Part shown: positions 35,707-42,498 of the stretch, one piece after another
Position numbering within the stretch: position 1 is the stretch's first letter
How the letters are laid out: each line of letters starts with the position of its first letter
Notes under the pieces: model-generated
What the model saw: only the letters and a program-made list of their open reading frames with translations
Databases searched by the model: none
What the model was told of the DNA's origin: nothing
Assembly: GCF_019052655.1 (NCBI RefSeq)
Contig: NZ_JAHQVB010000002.1
Span: 15,674-79,673, forward strand
Length of the DNA: 64,000 bases
Direction: 5' to 3'
DNA from: Holdemanella porci
GTDB taxonomy: Bacteria > Bacillota_I > Bacilli_A > Erysipelotrichales > Erysipelotrichaceae
Translations under genes and position numbers: made by a program

Positions 35707-36079
35707 TTAATATATTAGAATCATAAATTCCCTTAATCACATTAATCTGAATATCAATGTGCTCTTCATCATCAATGTAACGAATAAGCTTAATCCTTGA
35801 TACGGAACTCTTAAGTTGGCTCTCATCGAACTTCTTTAATAAATCTCCTGACATTGGAACATCAATAGTGTCATACAATTTGCCATACAATTTGCCATTT
35901 TTATTCTCAAAGAACTTCACAGTTACCATTCCAGTAAATTCTTCAATAAACTGCAAAATATCATAGAGTGCATCTTCCAACGTGCCGTCATCAACTCTTA
36001 ATATACGTTCTTTAGCATATACATCACCTTTAGCATTACAGCATGGATGTTCAAATAACGGATACCATAATACTAACAT
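35687..36079 (-). CDS. Phage hypothetical protein
   Basis: A 130-residue protein with alternating beta and helix (GMVTVKFFENKNGKLYGKLYDTIDVP) and no recognised domain. Its start overlaps the end of the ThyX-like gene, so the two are coupled. Its end lies inside a terminator hairpin. Confidence 0.55.
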   Translation of the reverse strand: MLVLWYPLFEHPCCNAKGDVYAKERILRVDDGTLEDALYDILQFIEEFTGMVTVKFFENKNGKLYGKLYDTIDVPMSGDLLKKFDESQLKSSVSRIKLIRYIDDEEHIDIQINVIKGIYDSNILRDLVKS

Positions 36080-36831
36080 TTCACATACACCCCATTATCT
36101 GCAATAATTTTATATCCTTCTTTATCAATCTCAGTAATCAACCAAGAATATGGAACCTTCTCTTCAATCCACTTACAGAAATCTCTCCATTCATCTAACT
36201 TATGATTCTTTCTGCTATGGTAAATATTAGCTAATACCTCATAATTCAACATAATATTACGAGTCTGATTATAGCTACTTGGTAGAAGCTGAATCATCTG
36301 CCACCAGTATTTTTTGTCTTTAGTTTCAATGAATCTTCTTCTATCCCTATTCAAATGGTGAATTAGATATTCAAGCCATTCTGCATTACTTACCGCACCA
36401 CTTCTATCATCATCTAAATGCTCAATGCTAAAATCCGCCAAAGTAAACTCTTCAGCATGAATCTTATGCATAGTACTACAACTATTAGCTACAGTCCCAA
36501 CCTTATATGTATCAAATTCCTTCCACCAATATAAAGGCGCAGTAATACGAACATAAACAGGCATCATTCTCATAAACTTACGATGATCAGTACCAGCTTT
36601 AGCAAGTTTCTTCATTAAGTTAACATCATTAGAACCTAATATAAGTTCCTTCTTAGAAATATAATGATTGTCGCATTCTATTTTTCTAAGACAACCATCA
36701 CAATTATCCTTATATTCACATCGTTCACTATCGCTCTTATCCCACGAATTAAAAGCATTTCTCATACCTTGAATTATAAATTCTAACTGTTCTGGGCTGT
36801 AAAATACTTCGTTTTCAATCTTTATACTCAT
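36073..36831 (-). CDS. ThyX-like (flavin-dependent thymidylate synthase fold) phage protein
   Basis: A 252-residue protein. The segment MPVYVRITAPLYWWKEFDTYKVGTVANSC and the later LLPSSYNQTRNIMLNYEVLANIYHSRKNH-x-LDEWRDF follow the order of ThyX motifs (a substrate region, then a helix with conserved polar residues). The canonical RHRxxSxNExSxRY signature is not intact, so activity is doubtful. A CX4CDGC cluster near residue 43 is additional. Start ATG 36831 has GGAGG 8 nt upstream. Confidence 0.5.
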   Translation of the reverse strand: MSIKIENEVFYSPEQLEFIIQGMRNAFNSWDKSDSERCEYKDNCDGCLRKIECDNHYISKKELILGSNDVNLMKKLAKAGTDHRKFMRMMPVYVRITAPLYWWKEFDTYKVGTVANSCSTMHKIHAEEFTLADFSIEHLDDDRSGAVSNAEWLEYLIHHLNRDRRRFIETKDKKYWWQMIQLLPSSYNQTRNIMLNYEVLANIYHSRKNHKLDEWRDFCKWIEEKVPYSWLITEIDKEGYKIIADNGVYVKC

Positions 36832-37069
36832 TTCATATTCCTCCATGTTACAAAATTTCTAGCGTCCCTTATTGTTGACGCATCAACATTTAGTTCCTTA
36901 GCTAATTCGTAAGAACTTTTGTTACTATTTCTAATTCAATATCTTTTAGTTCATCTTTTTCGCGCAGAGTATTTTCTATTCTTGCTTTTGCTACTATTGC
37001 TTCTTTTAATGAACGATATGCACCGTAACGGTTTCCTTTGTTGTCATATATTAAATATATAGGTATCAT
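36828..37069 (-). pseudogene. Small gene with frameshift, helix-turn-helix in second frame
   Basis: ATG 37069 opens a 55-codon frame (MIPIYLIYDNKGNRYGAYRSLKEAI...IVT) that stops at 36,902. Just before that stop, the next frame continues as SSYELAKELNVDASTIRDARNFVTWRNMK to 36,828, a helix-turn-helix-like ending. The two halves fit one protein of about 80 residues broken near 36,920 by a one-base change. Programmed frameshifting or sequencing error are alternatives. Confidence 0.45.
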
Positions 37070-37293
37070 TTGAAGCTATCCCTCGTGTAATGGCAGAATG
37101 GACAATTAATACACATTTCTTGTAAATATCCAGTATTTTTAGTGCCACCGACTAACCCGCCACAAGTTCTTCCATATGCAATTCCTCTTTTTACCATTTC
37201 AGAATGGCATTTACCATAGTTGTAACTTGTACCTTTAATAATTAAGACTAAAATTATTCCTAAAAATATAAAACCTATTATTTTAAGCATCAT
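37066..37293 (-). CDS. Small membrane protein with cysteine cluster
   Basis: A 75-residue protein: one membrane segment (LKIIGFIFLGIILVLIIKG), then GRTCGG and CINCPFCH. ATG 37293 has GGAGG 7 nt upstream, inside the previous gene's end. Function unknown. Confidence 0.6.
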   Translation of the reverse strand: MMLKIIGFIFLGIILVLIIKGTSYNYGKCHSEMVKRGIAYGRTCGGLVGGTKNTGYLQEMCINCPFCHYTRDSFK

Positions 37294-37625
37294 TTCACAT
37301 CCTCCGGCCAAGTGTAATCATCATCCAACTTGCTTTTAAACTTAACAGGTTTATGAGAATATAAATTCACAGGCTCTTCTAAGCAATCACAACAAGGTTC
37401 TTCATCCTCTTTTTTGTCACAAGCTACACACATATGACAATATTTATCAAAATATACTTCTTTTCTTTCATCTAAATCCATAAGATACATACTCCTTCTA
37501 ACTGATTCTGCTTCTTCCTCTTCCCAATTTTCTTCCTCAAACTCATCAAAGTCTTGCTGAGATAAGATAAATACCCCAGCAAAACCAAACATCATAAAAA
37601 TAAAGAGACAAAACATAAATTCCAT
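37290..37625 (-). CDS. Membrane-anchored cysteine-rich phage protein
   Basis: A 111-residue protein: an N-terminal membrane helix (FMFCLFIFMMFGFAGVFIL), an acidic stretch (FDEFEEENWEEEEAE) and a CHMCVACDKKEDEEPCCDC cluster likely to bind zinc. Short CxxC...EPCxxC proteins are frequent in Bacillota phage early regions. Starts at the stop codon of the DUF3310 gene. Confidence 0.55.
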   Translation of the reverse strand: MEFMFCLFIFMMFGFAGVFILSQQDFDEFEEENWEEEEAESVRRSMYLMDLDERKEVYFDKYCHMCVACDKKEDEEPCCDCLEEPVNLYSHKPVKFKSKLDDDYTWPEDVK

Positions 37626-38284
37626 TACTTTTTCGCCTCTTCTTTTTCTTTCAATTCAATTAAATGGTTCAAATAGTTCTGTGCTTTCTTCAAATCTTGC
37701 AATTCAGTGCCTTTATAAGGTGCTCGAACCACATATTTGATGACATTTCCTGAGTTAAAGTCCAACTTCCATGAGTCAATGAAGTCTCTAACCTCAATTC
37801 CACCCTTTGTATAGTGCACAGGATGGTTGATAATATCTTTTTCTTGAGCTTTTGCTTTTTCTTTTGCCATATCTTCCTCCACTTGCTGGTTTAATTTTTC
37901 GTACCAGTCTTTATCTAAACCTTCATGCCAGTTAACAAACTTCAAATATACTTCGTTGAACTTCTTTTTATCGCTGCCAATTTGTGGATATGCATCATGC
38001 AACCAAAGTAGTACTTTAGATATCAATGTTGGGTCATTCAAGTCGGCCACGTATGTATTAGATGTTCTAAAATCTGCTTGCTTACTGATGTGATCAATAC
38101 AAATGTCTATACGAGCATCATAAAGTATTGGTCTGAAAGTCAAACTATAAGAGATTACTCCTGTAAAATCTTTAAACATCTTTCTGATTAAAGTAGCATT
38201 CTTTCCAACCATGTTGTGGTCTTTAACTGGATAAATCACATGGTCTCTATTCTTATAGTAAATTTCCATTTCTTCATTATTCAT
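37625..38284 (-). CDS. DUF3310 phage protein with N-terminal extension
   Basis: A 219-residue protein. The last 75 residues match the DUF3310 pattern (INHPVHYTKGGIEVRDFIDSW, then GNVIKYVVRAPYKG, LQDLKKAQNYLNHLI), found in phages and sometimes linked to nucleotide metabolism. The first 140 residues are an extra domain I do not recognise. GGAGG precedes ATG 38284. Confidence 0.7.
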   Translation of the reverse strand: MNNEEMEIYYKNRDHVIYPVKDHNMVGKNATLIRKMFKDFTGVISYSLTFRPILYDARIDICIDHISKQADFRTSNTYVADLNDPTLISKVLLWLHDAYPQIGSDKKKFNEVYLKFVNWHEGLDKDWYEKLNQQVEEDMAKEKAKAQEKDIINHPVHYTKGGIEVRDFIDSWKLDFNSGNVIKYVVRAPYKGTELQDLKKAQNYLNHLIELKEKEEAKK

Positions 38285-38294
38285 AGCATTCCTC

Positions 38295-38642
38295 CTAAAT
38301 ATTTAAAAATAATTTACGTTTCTTGTATTCTTCTTCAGCATTTTGGACATCAAGTATTTCGTAAAGTTCTAAGAAAATATTATCTAAATAAACAAATAAA
38401 TTTCTTTCACAAAAATCAGGCAAAGAATAATGACTCCAACGTTTATCACCTCTGCGTAATTCAATATGTATAGCTTGATTACTTTGTATTAACTCGATCT
38501 TGTATGTAAGCAAACCTCTAGTATAGTTATCAAGAAAATCATCTAGATGAGCTAACATATTTCCTTTGGTTATCTTTTTAGTAACATTATGGTCTTCTGG
38601 AAATTGCCAATATCTAAGTCTTTTTTCTAGTTCATTACTCAT
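38295..38642 (-). CDS. Phage hypothetical protein, paralogue of next upstream gene
   Basis: A 115-residue protein sharing IELRRGDKRW, a central hydrophobic helix (FVYLDNIFLELYEIL) and EEEYKKRKLFL with the gene at 38,635-38,940. Tandem duplication is likely. Its ATG overlaps the stop of that gene. Confidence 0.6.
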   Translation of the reverse strand: MSNELEKRLRYWQFPEDHNVTKKITKGNMLAHLDDFLDNYTRGLLTYKIELIQSNQAIHIELRRGDKRWSHYSLPDFCERNLFVYLDNIFLELYEILDVQNAEEEYKKRKLFLNI

Positions 38643-38940
38643 TTTCTTTTACCTCATAAGAATATAAATAGTATCTACGTTTCTTGTATTCAATTTCTGG
38701 ATCAGGTACCATCAAACATTTGTAAATTTCATAGAACATAGTTTCAAGTCTACATAAAAATGCTTTATCCAATTCTGAATGATATCTGTATTTACGATCT
38801 CCCCTTGATATGGTTACTGACACAAATTGCATTTCATTTTTTCCATGCGTAAGCTCATAATCATAACTTGCAATACCAGAAGTCATTACTTCTAGTAAGG
38901 TTTCCAAGTCTTTCTTGTTAACTTTATTAATATCAAACAT
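38635..38940 (-). CDS. Phage hypothetical protein, tandem paralogue
   Basis: A 101-residue protein sharing VTISRGDRKYRYHSE, FYEIYKCLMV and EIEYKKRRYYL with the downstream gene. No known domain. The acidic/basic pattern without membrane segments suggests a soluble protein. Confidence 0.6.
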   Translation of the reverse strand: MFDINKVNKKDLETLLEVMTSGIASYDYELTHGKNEMQFVSVTISRGDRKYRYHSELDKAFLCRLETMFYEIYKCLMVPDPEIEYKKRRYYLYSYEVKENE

Positions 38941-39504
38941 CTACTTATCCTCGTTTTCTTTTGCTAGTTCTGCCAGCTTTTCAAATTCATCCCTCATTGT
39001 TGAAGGGACATCTTTGAAATTAACTTTTTTAGCTGGTCCTTCTTCGGTTCCATAGATTAATTTGTTATAAAACTTATCAGCTTCTCTTGATGCTGCTTGT
39101 TTTACTTCATTTTTGAATATACTATTTGCAGCAGTACTAGCTACAGAAAATCTTATTGCATCAACTACAGAATCTGGAATTTTTGGATATAATGACTCTT
39201 CTTCCTCTTCGGGCAACCACTTTCTGAAAATATCATAGTAGAAGCCGTTGTTTCCAAACAGCTTTTTCGTACAAGCCATAGCAAGTCCTTTTTCCGGATC
39301 AAATACATCACCTGGATTACATTTAACAACTGTCTTAGTGCCATCTCTCCAGAATACAATAGTAGCTGGGTTATTGAATATAACTTTAGTGATGTTATTC
39401 AAATACACTTTTTTCATACTTGAGTTATTACGTGTTAGGTTACCTCCATAATGTGAATTTGCAATTTGCCAATATGCAATCGGTGTTTCTAGATTTTTAT
39501 TCAC
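38941..39504 (-). CDS. Phage hypothetical protein
   Basis: A 187-residue protein with a beta-rich centre (NNITKVIFNNPATIVFWRDGTKTVVKCNPGDVFDPEKGLAMA) and a charged helical end. Similar short domains occur in many Bacillota phage early genes. Start GTG 39504 lies inside the upstream gene end, with GGAGG before it. Confidence 0.6.
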   Translation of the reverse strand: MNKNLETPIAYWQIANSHYGGNLTRNNSSMKKVYLNNITKVIFNNPATIVFWRDGTKTVVKCNPGDVFDPEKGLAMACTKKLFGNNGFYYDIFRKWLPEEEEESLYPKIPDSVVDAIRFSVASTAANSIFKNEVKQAASREADKFYNKLIYGTEEGPAKKVNFKDVPSTMRDEFEKLAELAKENEDK

Positions 39505-39709
39505 TTACTTTACCTCCCACAATTAATCTTCCTTGTTTCTGAGCGTGGTCATCCCAATCAACTACTTGAAAATATAAATCATTCATTCTCTTTTTAAGTC
39601 TTTTGAAATTAGAATTATCAACACTAATGCCCATAACACTAGACAAAATGTCGTCTCGTGTTACCATTTCTTTTGCATAATTCGTTACCCAATATCTTTC
39701 ATTACTCAT
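39497..39709 (-). CDS. Small phage hypothetical protein
   Basis: About 70 residues (ERYWVTNYAKEMVTRDDILSSVMGISVDNSNFKRLKKRM). ATG 39709 has GGAGG 8 nt upstream. It overlaps genes on both sides. Function unknown. Confidence 0.5.
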   Translation of the reverse strand: MSNERYWVTNYAKEMVTRDDILSSVMGISVDNSNFKRLKKRMNDLYFQVVDWDDHAQKQGRLIVGGKVSE

Positions 39710-39990
39710 TTCTTTGTCCTCCATTCACGTTCTTTAATTTCTTTATGGTATGTTCTTGCATATGACATTGCATAATTCTTCATTGTTATATCTTGATTTA
39801 TAGTGAATCTCAGCGCGTCCTCAAAATGCCTATGATCGCCTCGAACGGAAATATAAAAGGTCACCACCGTATTAGCTTTACTAAACACAGTAATGACTTT
39901 TGCATTCCCACCAAATTCTTCTTCATAACTTTCCTGAAATTTGACACGGCATTCCTCAACCAAGTCAATAAACTTATTTTTTGATCGCAT
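39706..39990 (-). CDS. Small phage hypothetical protein
   Basis: A 94-residue protein with alternating strands (AKVITVFSKANTVVTFYISVRGDHRHF) and a basic helical end. No recognised family. Confidence 0.5.
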   Translation of the reverse strand: MRSKNKFIDLVEECRVKFQESYEEEFGGNAKVITVFSKANTVVTFYISVRGDHRHFEDALRFTINQDITMKNYAMSYARTYHKEIKEREWRTKK

Positions 39991-40198
39991 ATCTATTTTT
40001 CCTCTTGTTATTCATTAACTCTTTCCTTGCTTCCTCGTATTTTCTCATACAAGATTCACAACAAAAATACACAGTTCCTTCTCTATAAGCACGTTTGAAA
40101 AGGTATTGTGAACGCATACCAGTAAAGCTAAAACTTTCTCCACACCACTCACATGTCTTCTCTGAAACTATGCAGTTATTGTTATTTGCTCGGCTCAT
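39974..40198 (-). CDS. Small zinc-finger-like phage protein
   Basis: A 74-residue protein with two cysteine pairs, CEWCGESFSFTG and VYFCCESCMRKYEEA, the pattern of a four-cysteine treble-clef or TRASH-like finger. Possible nucleic-acid or protein-binding adaptor. Confidence 0.6.
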   Translation of the reverse strand: MSRANNNNCIVSEKTCEWCGESFSFTGMRSQYLFKRAYREGTVYFCCESCMRKYEEARKELMNNKRKNRYAIKK

Positions 40199-40448
40199 TC
40201 TTATACCAACCTAACTCGTACACCATTGCATTAATGGCCTTTAATATAGAAATATCAATACTACTATATTTCTCTAATCTTGGTGTATTAGGTTCTTTAA
40301 TTAATACTTCCTTCTTTTCTAAATCAAAGCCTATACTAAATTGATTCAAACTGACAAACCAAATTTGACCTCTGATTTTCTGTTTACTAAACCCTGCTGC
40401 CGCAAATAATTCTTCCGCATGTTTTGTACGATTAATTTGTTCCTTCAT
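40182..40448 (-). CDS. Small phage hypothetical protein
   Basis: An 88-residue protein: helical start (NRTKHAEELFAAAGFSKQK), beta centre (IWFVSLNQFSIGFDLEKKEVLI), helical end. A similar arrangement occurs in 40,542-40,859. Starts after AAGGAG. Confidence 0.5.
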   Translation of the reverse strand: MKEQINRTKHAEELFAAAGFSKQKIRGQIWFVSLNQFSIGFDLEKKEVLIKEPNTPRLEKYSSIDISILKAINAMVYELGWYKNEPSK

Positions 40449-40539
40449 TTTTCTTCTCCTTGATTATTACTTCTTGAATAGTTAGACCTTCTTGTTCTGC
40501 ATAAAGCTCTAACAAATATAAAAGAGGACTAGTCTCCAT
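40432..40539 (-). CDS. Very small phage protein
   Basis: A 35-residue frame (METSPLLYLLELYAEQEGLTIQEV...). ATG 40539 has GGAGG 7 nt upstream, and its end overlaps the next gene start by 17 nt, the same tight packing as its neighbours. Confidence 0.45.
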   Translation of the reverse strand: METSPLLYLLELYAEQEGLTIQEVIIKEKKNEGTN

Positions 40540-40541
40540 AA

Positions 40542-40859
40542 CTAATCCTCCAAATGAATTCTATGTAGTTCATTGTAAACGCCATTCATTAAACCTAATT
40601 CAGAATATAAATCTAGAATAGCTGCTAATAACTCATGCGATACTGGCATTGATTCCTGTACACCAGTTGTAATTGTATAGAACAAGAAATCTCCAGACAT
40701 TGTGTCAATAGATAGATAAGCAGAATGAATATAATTCTTACTATTCTTAAACACCAATACTTCACCAGTCTCATCACTGCAAGTTTCTGACAACACAAAC
40801 CCTAATTTCTTTAACCCTTTACCTTTAAACGAATGCCAGAATGGAATATCTTTTTTCAT
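40542..40859 (-). CDS. Phage hypothetical protein
   Basis: A 105-residue soluble protein with beta-rich centre (EVLVFKNSKNYIHSAYLSIDTMSGDFLFYTI) and helical C-terminus. Unknown function. Confidence 0.55.
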   Translation of the reverse strand: MKKDIPFWHSFKGKGLKKLGFVLSETCSDETGEVLVFKNSKNYIHSAYLSIDTMSGDFLFYTITTGVQESMPVSHELLAAILDLYSELGLMNGVYNELHRIHLED

Positions 40860-40861
40860 AA

Positions 40862-41062
40862 TTAGTCCTCCTTTGATGTCATAAGTTTAATTAAAAGAAT
40901 CATTGCTACTATAATATAAACACCTAGTACAGCTCTCCATGAGAAAATAAAACCAAAGCACCAAGATAGCACTTTGATAAATAAGCATAATCCGATATAA
41001 GGCGCAATTAATACAAATAACATAATTAATGAACAAAGTAAAATATCTAATAAATTTTTCAT
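40862..41062 (-). CDS. Small membrane protein, paralogue of next upstream gene
   Basis: A 66-residue protein with three hydrophobic segments. The central KVLSWCFGFIFSWRAVLGVYI is nearly the same as in the gene at 41,074-41,277. Start ATG 41062 has AAGGAGAT upstream. Confidence 0.55.
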   Translation of the reverse strand: MKNLLDILLCSLIMLFVLIAPYIGLCLFIKVLSWCFGFIFSWRAVLGVYIIVAMILLIKLMTSKED

Positions 41063-41073
41063 ATGTATCTCCT

Positions 41074-41277
41074 TTACCATGACAACTTAATAATTGATGC
41101 AAACAAAAATATGTTCAACAGAATGTAAACACCTAATGACAATTTCCAAGTAAATATAAATCCAAAACACCAAGACAATACACCTACAATAGCTGACACA
41201 AACAAGTAAGTAACTGCAAATATAACAGTAATTACACCTAATACAATTAATAAACTCTTAAACTTTTCTTTATTCAT
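41074..41277 (-). CDS. Small membrane protein, paralogue pair
   Basis: A 67-residue protein with GVLSWCFGFIFTWKLSLGVYI, repeated in the downstream gene. Two copies of one small membrane protein in tandem may indicate hetero-oligomer formation or recent duplication. A holin-like role cannot be excluded, but its position among early genes argues against it. Confidence 0.55.
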   Translation of the reverse strand: MNKEKFKSLLIVLGVITVIFAVTYLFVSAIVGVLSWCFGFIFTWKLSLGVYILLNIFLFASIIKLSW

Positions 41278-41315
41278 ATGATCTCCTTCTTCTAAAACAG
41301 TGACTAGAAATATAA

Positions 41316-41636
41316 CTACCTAACAGGAAAGTTTTCATGCATAACTCTCACATCTAAACGACCTTGCTTCTCCAATCTTTCCAAATATTGGGTGTAAGCT
41401 TCACGTTTTTCAAATATACCTTTCTTGAATGTATAAATCATTCCATCTTGTGGGTGATAACATTCAAACGTATCTTCTAAAATATCATTCTCATTCAATA
41501 CTGGCATGTAGCAATAAGGGTTCCATTGCATCCTCTTTTCTTGTCGATTCATGCTTTTAGAAATATATGTTAATGTTCTAGACATTGTAACAAGTGTTCT
41601 ATTGATTTCTTTCAAATCCTTGCTTAAATCATTCAC
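41316..41636 (-). CDS. Phage hypothetical protein
   Basis: A 106-residue protein: helical start (LKEINRTLVTMSRTLTYISKSM), then a small beta domain (ECYHPQDGMIYTFKKGIFEK). The start is GTG 41636, with GGAGG 8 nt upstream. Confidence 0.55.
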   Translation of the reverse strand: MNDLSKDLKEINRTLVTMSRTLTYISKSMNRQEKRMQWNPYCYMPVLNENDILEDTFECYHPQDGMIYTFKKGIFEKREAYTQYLERLEKQGRLDVRVMHENFPVR

Positions 41637-41680
41637 TCTTTTAGCCTCCTTTAAAAATATAAAGAAAAAGAGAAGAACCC

Positions 41681-41818
41681 CTATTTAGATTCTTCTTCTG
41701 TTTCTTCTTGTATTGATTTCTTTGATAATACTGATAAAGTCTCCAACGTTACCATTACTGTAACTCCTCCTAGTACTCCTCCAAATACATACAAGAATCC
41801 ATTAATTAGTTTTTTCAT
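41681..41818 (-). CDS. Very small membrane protein
   Basis: A 45-residue frame (KKLINGFLYVFGGVLGGVTVMVTLETLSVL followed by an acidic tail EETEEES). GAGAGG precedes the ATG with the spacer ATTATATTT seen before several genes here. It lies directly downstream of a copy of the 29-bp element. Confidence 0.6.
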   Translation of the reverse strand: MKKLINGFLYVFGGVLGGVTVMVTLETLSVLSKKSIQEETEEESK

Positions 41819-41835
41819 AAATATAATCCTCTCTT

Positions 41836-41864
41836 TCATATAAGGGTATGCATACTACGCGACT
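41836..41864 (-). promoter_or_regulatory. 29-bp leftward element, copy 10
   Basis: Plus strand TCATATAAG-GGTA-TG-CATACTA-CGCGAC. It begins in the stop codon of the SSB-like gene and heads the 41,681 gene. It is one of the more diverged copies. Confidence 0.65.
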
Positions 41865-42468
41865 AGAATGGTAAGTCATCTGAGTCCATGCTCTTTGGTG
41901 CTGGTGCTGATGTATTAATTCCAAATTCACTTTCAAATGAGCCTTCTCCAGACATTGCTACAATACGTAAGTTATTCAAGTTTGCTTTTGGCATCTCTTT
42001 GCCAGTACGTTTGTCAATGTAATGACCTAAGTAAATATCCAAGTCAGCAGTTTCAAATCTAACGTCATCAACCATCTTAACCATTGATTCATCCCATAAA
42101 GCATAAGTTCCATTTGCTTGATAATATACTTTAGGATCTTTAGGTCCTCCGTAATAGCGAACAAGAACTTTCAAGTAATTGTGTGTAATAGTTTCTCCAG
42201 TGCTAGAACTAATAGTTTCGACATGCTTAACATTTGTTTCTCCATACTTAGCCATTTGGTAGTCTACAATCTGATTTGCAATATCATCGGGTAAGTCTAA
42301 ACGGAAGTTTCTGTTTCCTAAATTGTTGAATGGAGTTTGTGCTCCTTCAAAGTTTCTATTAGACTTTGTAATCTGGTTAGTTACCTTGTCTCTAAAGTTT
42401 CCTGGCATTTCTCTGAATGTTAATCCTCTTAATTTTGCTACTCCGTATTCTGTAATTTCTAATTTCAT
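41863..42468 (-). CDS. SSB-like DNA-binding protein
   Basis: A 201-residue protein directly after the replicase gene. The first part is helical, the middle is beta-rich and OB-like (LKVLVRYYGG...KVYYQANGTYALWDE...FETADLDIYLGHYID), and the C-terminus ends MDSDDLPF. An acidic tail ending in LPF is the partner-docking tip typical of single-stranded DNA-binding proteins. Fold assignment is inferred. Confidence 0.6.
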   Translation of the reverse strand: MKLEITEYGVAKLRGLTFREMPGNFRDKVTNQITKSNRNFEGAQTPFNNLGNRNFRLDLPDDIANQIVDYQMAKYGETNVKHVETISSSTGETITHNYLKVLVRYYGGPKDPKVYYQANGTYALWDESMVKMVDDVRFETADLDIYLGHYIDKRTGKEMPKANLNNLRIVAMSGEGSFESEFGINTSAPAPKSMDSDDLPF

Positions 42469-42498
42469 CTTTATGTCCTCTTCTTTCTAAAATATAAA

